Source of the DNA: JAWWBN01 sp033720955 | GTDB lineage: Bacteria; Acidobacteriota; Thermoanaerobaculia; Multivoradales; JAHEKO01 | Reading direction: 5' to 3' | Assembly (NCBI GenBank): GCA_033720955.1 | Contig: JAWWBN010000055.1 | Location: 1 to 17,671 of the forward strand | Length of the DNA: 17,671 nt | Shown: positions 1 through 7,857 of the stretch, one piece after another | How the letters are laid out: each line of letters opens with the position of its first letter | Position numbering within the stretch: position 1 is the first letter of the stretch | Position numbers and translations under genes: made by a program | The notes under the pieces: model-generated | The model's input: the letters and a program-made list of their open reading frames with translations, nothing else | What the model was told of the DNA's origin: nothing | Database searches by the model: none

Positions 1-2615
1 CCGATCTCGTCCGGCTGGGTCACGTCGAGGGCGAAGTAGGAGGCGCCGCCCTCGCGCAGCCCGGTGATCACCACGGTGCGGAACTCCCTCTCGTCGGGGT
101 TCGCCGCCCCCAGCGGGTCGATGAAGACGTCCGCCGCCACGGGCGGTCCGTCCACCGTGAAGCGGTGGGTCGAGCTCTCGGTGAGGCGGCGCACGTTGGG
201 CAGGACCGCGCGGGGCACGTAGGCGAAGATCTCCCGCCCGGTGCCCTCGTTGAAGCGGATGTCCTCGTTGCCCAGCGGGTCGGTGACCACCTCCGGGAGG
301 CCGGCGTCGAAGGCGTGGAGCATGCCGTCGTTGCTCCCCACCAGGAGCTGCTTGCGCCGGAACTGGTGCTTGCGGAAGAAGCAGCGGTAGCCTCGGTTGC
401 CCTCCTCGCAGGTGCGGCCGTCGCTCTCGGCGTCCTCGGCGAAGAGCCGGGTGTTGGCGGGGGAGCCGAGGACCACCGGGTCGGAGTGGAAGATGTCGCC
501 CAGCACGAAGGTCACCGGCTCGCCCTCGACGGTGGCGGAGCGGGTGGCCACGGTCTTGGACAGCACCAGGTTGGCGCTGTTCTGGGCCGTCTGGTCGACT
601 CCCGACAGGCCGGGCGGCGGCGCCGGATCGTCGGCGGTGAAGGGGATGCGGAGCCCCTCCCACAGGTCGTAGCGGATGTAGGCCGGAGTCGAGTCCTCCG
701 TCCAGTCGAAGGCTCTCCGGGCCAGCGGCCAGCCGCCGGGCTGCACCCGGCCCGTGGAGGTGCGCTCTCTGGCGTAGAAGATCCGACGCTCGTCCTCGCC
801 GCGCCCGAGGTCGAGGTCGCCGCCCACGGCCGTCGCGAGGGTGGGCGCCTGGGCCACGAGCTCCTCGCCCGCATCCCACTGGTGCTGATCCGAGTCGCGG
901 TTGGGCTGGCCGGCCGTGGTGAGGGGCAGCGGCTTGAGGAAGGAGTCCAGGTGGCCGTCCCAGCGGGAGGAGCCGCTGATGGGCGTGAAGGTGGAGACGT
1001 AGATGGTGCGATCCACGACCCGCTGGGTCGAGGGGGCGGCCGCGGAGGCGAAGGTGGCCGTCTCCTGCCGGATCTCCCCGAGGATCCGCCGCAACTCGTC
1101 CTGCAGGTTGTCGCCGTCGCTGACGAAGATCAGCTCGCCGCGGCCGTTCTGGGCGATGCAGGAGAGGGGCGGCCGGTTGGCGCCGCCGTAGGTGATCACC
1201 CAGCTCCGCACGCCCGCCTGGGCGAAGAGGTTGGCGGTGTCGGCGCACGGGTTCTCGCCCTGGCAGGAGTCGCCGCCGTCGCCGACCACGATCAGGTAGG
1301 GCTGGCGGCAGCCCCACTCGGTGTCCTCCTCGGCGGCGACGTTCTCCCAGCCCGTCGGGGCACCGAAGCTCCTGCACTTCGGGGCTCCCTGGCCGAGGTA
1401 CCAGCAGCGGAAGTCGGCGATCGCCTTGCCCAGCGGGCTGTCGGAGCCGGCGGCCACGATGGGGCGCTGCCCGCTCTGCTTCAGGGCCAGCCCGGGGCCG
1501 ACGGGCTGGTCGGTGAAGAAGGGCGCCGCCGCGAAGGTCTCGGTGCCGAGCGCCCGATCGGGTGCCAGACGGTCCAGCATCTCGTCGATGTTGGTCACGT
1601 CCCAGTTGAGCGGGATCACGTCGCCCAGGTCGAGCTCGGGGGCGATCGGGCTGGTGACGGTCGTGTGCTTGAGGTTGCGGCAGGTCAGCGGGTTGGCCGG
1701 ATCGCACCACCGGTCCAGCGACGAGTCGTAGTTGCCCTCCCAGCCCCGGCCGGAGAAGGGGGTGCCGTCGGTGCAGGAGGCCGCGCCGAAGGCGTCCTCC
1801 CACGGCCAGAAGCCGCCCGAGGGCTCCACGCTGCCGGCGGTGGTCTCCAGGTCCCGCATGAGGAACTCCTGGACCAGGCTCATCCGGACCCGCGCCTGCG
1901 CGCCGGTCACGGCGGCGCCGGGCGCAGGCGGCGGCGGCGGGCTGGCGCAGTCGGGGACGGCGTCCAGGGTGAACAGCGCCGACAGGGTGGAGCTGCCGAG
2001 CGCCTCGCCGGCGTCGGGGCCGACGGTCAGGCGGTAGGTCTTGCCGGCGTCCGAGAGCCAGATGGTCGTCTGCCGGAGCCCGTCGACGCCCAGCTTGGCG
2101 AAGCGGTTGATGCGGTCGCGCTGCGTCGCGAAGGGGAGCGGGTTGGCGCAGTTCCCGGCGACCCCGGGGGTGCCGATCGCGAAGTGCGCCCCGAGGGTCA
2201 TGAGCTCGCCGGTCGAGGGGTACTCGCCCCCGGCCAGGGAGAGGCGGCCGCCGGTCGAGGGCGGCTCGACCTCGTAGAGCCAGTGCTTCGCGCGCACCCG
2301 GAGCCTGTCCTGGTTGAAGGTGGCGAAGCCGATGTTGACGTCTCCCACGCTTCGGAACACTTCGTAGAGGGCCTTCTTGGCCTGGAAGATCCGCGAGCCG
2401 GGATCGTCGCCGCTGCCGGGCAGCCAGCTCCCGTCCGGCGCCAGGGTCATCGAGCCGGAGGTGTCGAGCAGGATGAAGACGTACGGCTTGCCGCTGTCGA
2501 AGCGCAGCAGGTCGCGGTCGTCGGCCGTCGCCTCGACGCCGGCGAGGAGAAGCGCCGTCAGGGCGGCGCCCCAGACGGCGGCTCGGACGGGGAAGCGGTG
2601 CTTGCGCGAGCTCAT
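1..2615 (-). CDS. pilY1: PilY1-like type IV pilus assembly/adhesin protein, 3' end cut by window edge
   Basis: PilY1 is the large secreted or pilus-tip protein that works with the minor pilins to prime type IV pilus assembly, and it can act as an adhesin or surface sensor. The 871 visible residues start with a Sec-type signal peptide (about 1-31) and a von Willebrand A strand carrying the MIDAS motif D51-T-S53-G-S55. A second core strand (P439-YLIVVGDGG) follows after an unusually long insertion with a Pro run and several Cys. The PilY1 beta-propeller part begins near GDIFHSDPVV (706), with VGSNDGMLHAFD (759) and YFALDVT (860), all family hallmarks. The Ca-binding loop usual for this domain would lie beyond the edge. 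ATG 2615 is preferred because GAGGAG lies 9 bases upstream; an in-frame ATG at 2624 abuts that site. It is the last visible gene of the minor-pilin operon, and its ribosome site overlaps the pilX stop. Family certain; ligand unknown. Confidence 0.93.
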   Translation of the reverse strand, partial: MSSRKHRFPVRAAVWGAALTALLLAGVEATADDRDLLRFDSGKPYVFILLDTSGSMTLAPDGSWLPGSGDDPGSRIFQAKKALYEVFRSVGDVNIGFATFNQDRLRVRAKHWLYEVEPPSTGGRLSLAGGEYPSTGELMTLGAHFAIGTPGVAGNCANPLPFATQRDRINRFAKLGVDGLRQTTIWLSDAGKTYRLTVGPDAGEALGSSTLSALFTLDAVPDCASPPPPPAPGAAVTGAQARVRMSLVQEFLMRDLETTAGSVEPSGGFWPWEDAFGAASCTDGTPFSGRGWEGNYDSSLDRWCDPANPLTCRNLKHTTVTSPIAPELDLGDVIPLNWDVTNIDEMLDRLAPDRALGTETFAAAPFFTDQPVGPGLALKQSGQRPIVAAGSDSPLGKAIADFRCWYLGQGAPKCRSFGAPTGWENVAAEEDTEWGCRQPYLIVVGDGGDSCQGENPCADTANLFAQAGVRSWVITYGGANRPPLSCIAQNGRGELIFVSDGDNLQDELRRILGEIRQETATFASAAAPSTQRVVDRTIYVSTFTPISGSSRWDGHLDSFLKPLPLTTAGQPNRDSDQHQWDAGEELVAQAPTLATAVGGDLDLGRGEDERRIFYARERTSTGRVQPGGWPLARRAFDWTEDSTPAYIRYDLWEGLRIPFTADDPAPPPGLSGVDQTAQNSANLVLSKTVATRSATVEGEPVTFVLGDIFHSDPVVLGSPANTRLFAEDAESDGRTCEEGNRGYRCFFRKHQFRRKQLLVGSNDGMLHAFDAGLPEVVTDPLGNEDIRFNEGTGREIFAYVPRAVLPNVRRLTESSTHRFTVDGPPVAADVFIDPLGAANPDEREFRTVVITGLREGGASYFALDVTQPDEI

Positions 2616-2628
2616 GGGTGGCATCTCC

Positions 2629-3201
2629 TCAGAACTTGATTCTCTTGAGCTCCGACGGGTCGTCGATCACCAGGTAGGCCTCGGTGCCCATCCGCCACGG
2701 CTGCACCTCGATCATGCTGGAGAGGGTCCGCTCGGCGAAGCGGAGGGTGCCGTCGCCCCCCACCCGCCGGCCGGCGACGGTCACGGCGTTGTTGTAGCGG
2801 CGGTAGGCCTCCGCCTCGTAGGTCCCGGCGCGGTTGATGCTGCACAGATTGCAGGGTCCGTCGAGGATCGGGTAGAAGGCGCTCGACTCGATCTCGTGGC
2901 GCAGGTCGAACCCCGCCGGCGATTCCGGGTCGGAGATGGTGACCGTGCGGCCTCGGTAGTCGGCCTCGACCAGGGCGCGCGCCGTGGACGCCGAGAGGCC
3001 GGCATCGGCGGCGTAGAACACCCGCTGGAGGGTGCGCTCGTTGCCGCCGATCTGCATCTCGGTCTGGGTCACCAGGGCCACCGAGAGGCCGATGGCCGAG
3101 AGCACCACCAGGGCCAGCAGGGCCGCCAGGTAGGCGCTGCCGGCCTGCCGGGAGCGAGACCCGCGGTGTCGGCTACTGGGGGCAGTCGGAGCGAAGGTCA
3201 T
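2629..3201 (-). CDS. pilX: PilX-like minor pilin (PilX N-terminal domain)
   Basis: This 190-residue minor pilin belongs to the priming complex under the type IV pilus tip. The N-terminal hydrophobic helix follows the PilX_N pattern: after Q-A-G21 comes S-AYLAALLALVVLSAIGLS, then TQTEMQIGGNERTLQRVFYAADAG, very typical of PilX. The usual Glu at mature position 5 is absent (Ala26), as is normal for PilX/GspK-type pilins. The leader before the presumed cleavage site (after G21) is long at 21 residues. Two close Cys (PCNLC) may form a disulfide. The ATG at 3201 overlaps the pilW stop as TGATG, which implies translational coupling; longer upstream readings in this frame lie inside pilW and do not look like protein. 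The assignment rests on the N-terminal domain and the gene order; the C-terminal half is not informative to me. Confidence 0.88.
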   Translation of the reverse strand: MTFAPTAPSSRHRGSRSRQAGSAYLAALLALVVLSAIGLSVALVTQTEMQIGGNERTLQRVFYAADAGLSASTARALVEADYRGRTVTISDPESPAGFDLRHEIESSAFYPILDGPCNLCSINRAGTYEAEAYRRYNNAVTVAGRRVGGDGTLRFAERTLSSMIEVQPWRMGTEAYLVIDDPSELKRIKF

Positions 3202-4475
3202 CAGCTCACGTTCCTCAGGTCGATGGTGGTCTGCAGCAGGTAGCGGCGATGAGAGCGCGCCGGCCGCTCCGCGTCGGTGGGGGCGGCCGGCTCGCTGTAG
3301 TCGTGATCCTCGATGGCCGCGATGCCGGGCGAGATGAAGCGGACGTCGCGGCGGGCCGTGCGTCCCAGGGTGCTGAGTCGGAGATAGAAGAGCCGGGTCG
3401 GCGCCCCGCCGGGCAGGAGGTTCCACGAGCTGACCTGCCCCGCGTCGTTCTCGTTGTCCTCGGCGCTGTTGAAGATCCACTCGTCGGCGGCCGACGGCGG
3501 GTCCGCCTCTTCGATCTGCTCGTCGTTGTCGCGGTCCACGGCGAGGGCGAGCTGCAGATCCAGGATGTGGTCGGCGATGTCCAGCCCGAGATTGCTCACC
3601 AGTCCGGCGTGGGGAGCGTCCGTGCCGGGGTAGACCCGTGCGCGGGCCAGCCGCGGCATCGCCTCGGAGGAGCTGTCGCCGGGCACCCGGAAGGCCTCGC
3701 GGACGTAGTAGCGGTGCTCTTCCAGGATGCCCACCGCCGAGACCGTCTGCAGGAGGTCGGGGTAGCCGCCCCCGGCCGAGAGCCCCTGGTAGGCGGTGGT
3801 GTGGGTGCCGCCGGTGATGCGGAAGGCGAGCACGATGTCGGTGGGGTCCGAGACGTCGGTCGCGGCGCCGCTGGGGTCGAGCTCCACCACGGCGTAGGTC
3901 GCCGAGCCGAGGGGCGAGACCAGCAGCAGCGCCTCGGGGAAGCCCTGCTGGACGGCGGCGATCATCGGTCCGAGGTCCTGGGGCACGCCGCTGGGGCTCG
4001 GGTCGCGCAGCCGGACCGAGCCGGAGGTCGGCGGCGACCCGCTCAGGGTCAGCGCGCCCGAGGCCGGCTCGACCTGATAGATCGGCGTGTTGAGGACGCC
4101 GCGGATCGCCAGGATGTCGGACCCCTCCACCGCCTCGGGCGACGAGGCGTTGCCCGGGGCCACGCGCGCCTGGGTGCCGGAGGCCGGCACGTCGTTGCGC
4201 ACCGAGATCGCGATCCCCGCCGGAAGCTGTCCGCGCGGCAGCCCGCCGCGGCCGGCCATCCGCACGTTGCGGATCATGTCGTACTGAGCCGCCCGCAGCG
4301 ACTGCTGCAGGTCGGCCACCTGGGTGTTGACCCGGGCGATCCGGCCGCTCAGGTCGATCAGGCTCGCGATCGCGGCCAGCAGGAAGCCGACGATGAGCAG
4401 CACCACCAGGAGCTCCACCAGGGTGAAGCCGGACCGGCGGGTGGAGCGGGCGAGGGGGCGAGAGAGTTCCACCAC
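3201..4475 (-). CDS. pilW: PilW-like minor pilin with a calcium-loop-like motif
   Basis: A 424-residue type IV prepilin of the PilW group, long for a minor pilin but usual for PilW. The class III signal is clear: basic leader, RRSG16 | FTLVE21, with Glu at mature position 5 and a hydrophobic helix to about residue 40. The end of the protein (LLQTTIDLRNVS) is a common PilW ending. Residues 314-325 read D-R-D-N-D-E-Q-I-E-E-A-D, close to an EF-hand/dockerin calcium loop (D1, D3, D5, I8, D12). Translation probably starts at GTG 4475 (GTG 4472 is equally possible), with GGGAGG just upstream and only 9 bases after the pilV stop. Its own stop overlaps the pilX start. Expected role: core minor pilin in the pilus priming complex with FimT, PilV, PilX and PilY1. 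Confidence 0.9.
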   Translation of the reverse strand: MVELSRPLARSTRRSGFTLVELLVVLLIVGFLLAAIASLIDLSGRIARVNTQVADLQQSLRAAQYDMIRNVRMAGRGGLPRGQLPAGIAISVRNDVPASGTQARVAPGNASSPEAVEGSDILAIRGVLNTPIYQVEPASGALTLSGSPPTSGSVRLRDPSPSGVPQDLGPMIAAVQQGFPEALLLVSPLGSATYAVVELDPSGAATDVSDPTDIVLAFRITGGTHTTAYQGLSAGGGYPDLLQTVSAVGILEEHRYYVREAFRVPGDSSSEAMPRLARARVYPGTDAPHAGLVSNLGLDIADHILDLQLALAVDRDNDEQIEEADPPSAADEWIFNSAEDNENDAGQVSSWNLLPGGAPTRLFYLRLSTLGRTARRDVRFISPGIAAIEDHDYSEPAAPTDAERPARSHRRYLLQTTIDLRNVS

Positions 4476-4484
4476 AGCCTCCCG

Positions 4485-5003
4485 CTACTTGGCCTTGAGC
4501 AGCCGGATGGTGACCGACTTCTGGGGGCCGAAGGCGCCGGCCGCCCGGCTGGCGACGACCTGGACCTGGATCTCCTTGAGGTCCACCACGTCGGGCGGGC
4601 TCGCGGCGGGCAGCGCCTCGTCCGGGGTCAGGACGCCGTCTCGCAGCGCGACGACGGAGTACTGCCGGATGGTGGTGGTGCGGCGGAACAGCTCCCGCTT
4701 CGTCGGGTCCGGGGTCGCCGTCCAGTCCGCGTCGCCCTCGACCAGGTAGTCCACGACGACGTTCTCCGTGCCGGCCGTGATGGTCAGCGGGGCGCTGTTG
4801 AACGCCAGCTCGAAGAGCTCCTCGGCGCGCGACCGTGTCTCGTTGGAGACGTTGGTGGACTCGCGCCCGGCCAGGTTGCTGATCGACGAGCGGATGAAGA
4901 GCGGCAGGATGCCGATGACCACCATCAGGAAGATCGCCGCCGCCAGCAGCGCCTCGATCATCGAGAAGCCGCGCGCGCGCGTCGGTCTGCGGCGCCGACT
5001 CAC
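4485..5003 (-). CDS. pilV: PilV-like minor pilin
   Basis: A 172-residue type IV prepilin between fimT and pilW, the normal place for pilV. The leader RRRRPTRARG is followed by FSMIEALLAAAIFLMVVIGILPLF, so there is a prepilin peptidase site (G|F), Glu at mature position 5 and one membrane helix. The rest is a globular head with no motif I recognise, ending in KSVTIRLLKAK. GTG 5003 overlaps the upstream stop as GTGA, a junction type seen repeatedly in this window. GTG 5009 and 5015 are alternatives with a better-placed GAGAGGG upstream, so the first few residues are uncertain. The frame stays open further upstream, but that part lies inside fimT and reads as low-complexity Gly/Arg sequence. Prepilin assignment is certain; the PilV name rests mainly on gene order. 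Confidence 0.85.
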   Translation of the reverse strand: MSRRRRPTRARGFSMIEALLAAAIFLMVVIGILPLFIRSSISNLAGRESTNVSNETRSRAEELFELAFNSAPLTITAGTENVVVDYLVEGDADWTATPDPTKRELFRRTTTIRQYSVVALRDGVLTPDEALPAASPPDVVDLKEIQVQVVASRAAGAFGPQKSVTIRLLKAK

Positions 5004-5650
5004 TTCCACGACCACGCCCTCTCGACCTCGCCCTCCGCGTACCAGTGGGTCCCGTCCCAGTTGACCGGCGCCGTGCTGTCCCACTTGCGGATCTGCACCT
5101 TGCCGGTGGCGGCGGGCGCCACCCGCACCTCGAAGTAGTTGCCCCGCTGATCGGCGAAGCGGAAGGCGCCGGCGGCGCGGACCGAGCCGTTGACGTCGAA
5201 GATGGCCACCCCCGCCGGCAGCGCCCCCGGATTGCCGAAGCCGTCCACCGAGGCGGCTCCGGTCGCCCCGCCCGGCTCCCGGAAGGTGAGGCCGGCGGCG
5301 ACGGTGAAGCGCTGCAGCTCGTAGTCGGTGCTGCGCACGGGGAGGGTGTCGATCGGGTTGAAGATCCCGTCGGGGGGATCCTCCGCCGCGGCGCCGTGGA
5401 TGTCCACGAAGGCCACCATCTCGGAGCTCGCGGGCAGGAGGGCGACCACCACCGGGAAGCCCCGGCGCGCCGCCGTCATCCGCGCCACCTGGTTCAGGCT
5501 GGTCGCCTTGCGGATCTGGCTCCGGACCTCGGTGCGGTAGATCGTCCGCTGCAGGGGCGGAAAAGCCAGCCCGGCGACGATGGCCAGCAGCGCCAGCGTG
5601 ACGAGAAACTCGATCAGGGTGTAGCCCTGAGCTCTGGCGGGGGTTCTCAC
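5000..5650 (-). CDS. fimT: FimT/GspH-like minor pilin, first gene of the pilin operon
   Basis: A 216-residue pseudopilin-like protein, probably FimT/FimU (GspH family), the usual first gene of the fimT-pilV-pilW-pilX-pilY1 cluster. The prepilin signal is RTPARAQG9 | YTLIE14, with Tyr instead of Phe at mature position 1 and Glu at position 5, followed by a helix (FLVTLALLAIVAGLAFPPL). The C-terminal part has the beta-rich GspH feel (LPAGVAIFDVNGSVRAAG, then FADQRGNYFEVRV). I chose GTG 5650 because AAGAGGA lies just before it and because the predicted -10 box (5671-5676) overlaps a longer TTG start at 5680, which would place that start upstream of the transcript. The stop overlaps the pilV GTG. 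Predicted membrane-inserted minor pilin; in other systems FimT-type proteins can also bind DNA during uptake, which cannot be judged here. Confidence 0.86.
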   Translation of the reverse strand: MRTPARAQGYTLIEFLVTLALLAIVAGLAFPPLQRTIYRTEVRSQIRKATSLNQVARMTAARRGFPVVVALLPASSEMVAFVDIHGAAAEDPPDGIFNPIDTLPVRSTDYELQRFTVAAGLTFREPGGATGAASVDGFGNPGALPAGVAIFDVNGSVRAAGAFRFADQRGNYFEVRVAPAATGKVQIRKWDSTAPVNWDGTHWYAEGEVERAWSWK

Positions 5651-5670
5651 CTGTCCTCTTCTTCGCACGA

Positions 5671-5700
5671 ATTGTACCAATCGCAGAGAATGATAGCCAA
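5671..5700 (-). promoter_or_regulatory. Sigma70-type promoter of the minor-pilin operon
   Basis: On the minus strand a -35-like TTGGCT (5700-5695) is followed after 18 bases by TACAAT (5676-5671), a 5/6 match to the -10 consensus. Immediately upstream are A/T tracts (TTTT at 5708-5705, AAAAA at 5720-5716) in the position of an UP element, conspicuous in this GC-rich sequence. The predicted transcript start near 5664 leaves a 14-base leader with AAGAGGA before GTG 5650. No sigma54-type GG-N10-GC match is visible, unlike some pilin promoters. Prediction from sequence only. Confidence 0.55.
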
Positions 5701-5875
5701 CTTGAAAATGGGTTGTTTTTCCTGTGTTTGCTATGGATTACGTCACGGCGCGGCGGTTTTGCCGGTGCGGCCCCTGCTCTTCCTTGTCAGCCCCGCCGAC
5801 AGTTTTTTTCACCCCTTTGCGCTCGCCGGCGGGCGCCACCTTGCCCCCCTGCCCGCGCTCAGGTAGGTTCGCGGT
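5701..5875. other. Divergent intergenic region between the pilin operon and hflK
   Basis: With the promoter above, this is the largest gene-free stretch in the window (about 225 bases from 5651). The left part (5701-5760) is AT-rich for this genome and holds the probable UP element of the pilin promoter. For hflK, a weak plus-strand promoter can be proposed: TTGCCC (5841-5846), 17 bases, TAGGTT (5864-5869), but it would give almost no leader and overlaps the ribosome site AGGTAGG (5861-5867), so I hold it loosely. GAAAA/TTTTC could form a weak A-T hairpin near 5704-5721, not a convincing terminator. The small open frames here show no sign of coding. Confidence 0.5.
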
Positions 5876-6910
5876 ATGGCCTTCGGCGGCGGCAAGAAGC
5901 CCACGGTGGTGAACTTCCCCGAGATGCCGGACCTCCCCAAGGTCCCGGTGGGGCGGATCCGGGCGGCGCTGATCGCCCTCGTGGTGGTCGCCGTCGCCCT
6001 CTCCTCGGTCTTCACCGTGGAGCCGGAGGAGGAGGCCCTGGTGCTGCGCTTCGGGGAGTACCAGCGGACCCTGCAGCCGGGGCTGCACTTCAAGCTGCCC
6101 TTCGGGATCGAGCGGGCCCAGAAGGTGCCGGTGCAGCGCCAGCTCAAGCAGGAGTTCGGCTTCCGCACCGTCAAGGCCGGCGTGCGGAGCCAGTTCTCCA
6201 CCTCGGGCTACGAGGACGAGTCCAACATGCTCACCGGCGACCTCAACGCGGCGGTGGTCCAGTGGGTGGTCCAGTACCGGGTGGTGGACTCGTACAAGTT
6301 CCTCTTCCGGGTGCGTCACGTGGAAGACACCTTCGGCGACATGGCCGAGGCGATCATGCGCACCGTGGTGGGGGACCGGACCGTCAACGAGGTCCTGACC
6401 GTGGGACGGCAGGAGATCGAGGACCTGGTCAAGGTGCAGCTCCAGGAGCTCGCCGACCAGTACGAGACCGGCATCCGGGTGGATCAGGTCGTGCTCCAGA
6501 ACGTCACCCCGCCCGAGCCGGTCAAGCCGTCGTTCAACGAGGTCAACCAGGCCGAGCAGGAGCGGGAGCGGCTGATCAACGAGGCCCAGTCGGAGTACAA
6601 CCGGGCGGTGCCGCGGGCCGAGGGCGAGGCGCGTCAGACCATCCAGCAGGCGGAGGGCTACGCCATCAACCGGACCAACCGGGCGCGGGGCGACGCCGCC
6701 CGCTTCCTGGCCCTCTACGAGAGCTACCGCAAGGCGCCCGAGGTCACCCGCACCCGGATCTACCTGGAGACGATGGAGACCATCCTGCCGCGCGCGGGCA
6801 AGAAGGTCGTGGTGGACGACGACCTCGAGGGGCTGCTGCCCCTGCTCGACCTGACAGGCCGGTCGGCGGCGCCACCGCCGAGCCCCCAGGGCGGCGGAGG
6901 GGGTGAGTGA
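5876..6910 (+). CDS. hflK: HflK, FtsH protease modulator (SPFH/band 7 protein)
   Basis: HflK is a membrane-anchored SPFH-domain protein that assembles with HflC into a large cage around the FtsH AAA protease and limits its action on membrane substrates. This 344-residue copy has a short N-terminal segment, one membrane helix (about 27-46) and then the band 7 domain, opening EPEEEALVLRFGEYQRTLQPGLHFKLPFGIE. The stretch VQRQLKQEFGFRT is typical of HflK rather than HflC. A charged helical region (NEVNQAEQERERLINEAQSEYNR-type sequence, about 220-290) fits the coiled-coil wall of the cage. The tail is Pro/Gly-rich (PPPSPQGGGGGE), as in many HflKs. ATG 5876 has AGGTAGG 8 bases upstream. The stop overlaps the hflC start by one base (TGATG), so the two subunits are probably made in step. 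No ftsH is in the window. Confidence 0.95.
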   Translation: MAFGGGKKPTVVNFPEMPDLPKVPVGRIRAALIALVVVAVALSSVFTVEPEEEALVLRFGEYQRTLQPGLHFKLPFGIERAQKVPVQRQLKQEFGFRTVKAGVRSQFSTSGYEDESNMLTGDLNAAVVQWVVQYRVVDSYKFLFRVRHVEDTFGDMAEAIMRTVVGDRTVNEVLTVGRQEIEDLVKVQLQELADQYETGIRVDQVVLQNVTPPEPVKPSFNEVNQAEQERERLINEAQSEYNRAVPRAEGEARQTIQQAEGYAINRTNRARGDAARFLALYESYRKAPEVTRTRIYLETMETILPRAGKKVVVDDDLEGLLPLLDLTGRSAAPPPSPQGGGGGE

Positions 6911-7857
6911 TGCGGGTGGTCGTCCTCGCCGTCGGGCTCCTCCTGGTGATCACGCTGGGGAGCGCCATCTACGTGGTCAACGAGACCGAGCAGGTGATCG
7001 TGACCCAGTTCGGGGAGCCGGTCGGCGGCCCCGTGGACACCCCGGGCCTGAAGTTCAAGATCCCCCTCGTCCAGAAGATCCACCGCTTCGAGAAGCGGTT
7101 CCTGGAGTGGGAGGGGGACGTGGAGGAGCTGCCCACCAAGGACAAGGTCTTCGTGCTCATCGACACCTACGCCCGCTGGCGGATCGACGATCCTCTCCTC
7201 TTCTTCCAGCGGGTGCGCAACGAGCGCGGCGCCCAGTCGCGGCTCGACGACATCGTGGACGGCGAGACCCGCAACGCCATCGCGCGTCACAACCTGATCG
7301 AGGTCGTCCGGACCAGCAACCGCGAGCCCATCACCGACGAGTCGGTCTTCGAGGCCGAGAGCGGGGTGCAGGCGGAGCTGAACGAGATCCGCGAGGGCCG
7401 CGCCGCCATCCGCGAGCAGATCCTGGCGGCCGCCCAGCGCCGCACCGAGGACCTCGGAATCGAGCTCCTCGACGTCCAGTTCAAGCGGATCAACTACGGC
7501 GACCAGGTGCTGCGCGACGTCTACAACCGGATGATCTCCGAGCGCAAGCGGATCTCGGAGCGCTTCCGCTCGGAGGGCCAGGGGGAGAAGGCGAAGATCC
7601 TGGGCGACATGGAGCGGGAGCTCAAGCGGGTCCGCTCCGAGGCCTACCGCCAGGCGGAGGAGATCCGCGGCCGCGCCGACGCCGAGGCGACCGACATCTA
7701 CGCCGCGGCCTACGACCAGTCGCCCGCCTCGCGGCGCTTCTACGAGTTCCTCAAGACCATGGAGACCTTCGAGGCGACGGTGGACGCCGACACCTGGATG
7801 GTGCTCTCGACCGACGGCGACTTCTTCCGCTTTCTCGAGGACAGCGGCGGCGGCTAG
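6910..7857 (+). CDS. hflC: HflC, FtsH protease modulator (SPFH/band 7 protein)
   Basis: HflC is the partner of HflK in the HflKC complex that encloses FtsH in the membrane. It is 315 residues, close to the usual length. An N-terminal anchor (about 2-20) is followed by the band 7 domain: NETEQVIVTQFGEPVGGPVDTPGLKF, then a region matching HflC (ARWRIDDPLLFFQRV, LDDIVDGETRNAIA). The segment ELLDVQFKRINYGDQVLRDVYNRM and the alternating-charge helix after it (RFRSEGQGEKAKILGDMERE) are strongly conserved HflC features. I use ATG 6910, which overlaps the hflK stop; GTG 6907, one codon earlier, is possible. A purine-rich GGAGGGGG lies upstream within the end of hflK. Its stop lies in the same CTAG as the stop of the convergent gene at 7854-8558. 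Confidence 0.95.
   Translation: MRVVVLAVGLLLVITLGSAIYVVNETEQVIVTQFGEPVGGPVDTPGLKFKIPLVQKIHRFEKRFLEWEGDVEELPTKDKVFVLIDTYARWRIDDPLLFFQRVRNERGAQSRLDDIVDGETRNAIARHNLIEVVRTSNREPITDESVFEAESGVQAELNEIREGRAAIREQILAAAQRRTEDLGIELLDVQFKRINYGDQVLRDVYNRMISERKRISERFRSEGQGEKAKILGDMERELKRVRSEAYRQAEEIRGRADAEATDIYAAAYDQSPASRRFYEFLKTMETFEATVDADTWMVLSTDGDFFRFLEDSGGG

Noticed and set aside
165..2639. Very long plus-strand open frame opposite pilY1, and similar long frames opposite pilW, DUF4388, glpX, gcdH and the solute-binding gene
   Set aside because: Such frames arise in GC-rich DNA opposite real genes. Their translations are Gly/Ala/Arg/Val-rich with no domain, while the opposite strand carries clear family motifs.
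3202..3480. Upstream extension of pilX by about 90 residues
   Set aside because: It lies inside pilW, reads as Arg/His/Pro-rich low-complexity sequence, and would bury the prepilin-like N terminus that begins right at ATG 3201 in the TGATG overlap.
5004..5084. Longer pilV start at 5084
   Set aside because: It would add a Gly/Arg-rich stretch overlapping fimT and make a prepilin leader of about 45 residues; GTG starts at 5003-5015 give a normal leader.
5740..5820. Possible terminator hairpin with T runs (GGCGGTTTTGCC and a later TTTTTTT)
   Set aside because: Stems are only 3-5 base pairs and no gene ends nearby in either direction; both flanking genes start here.
5724..5912. Small plus-strand open frame before hflK
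   Set aside because: It has no ribosome site, Ser/Arg/Pro/Cys-rich composition, and overlaps the true hflK start; there is no sign of coding.
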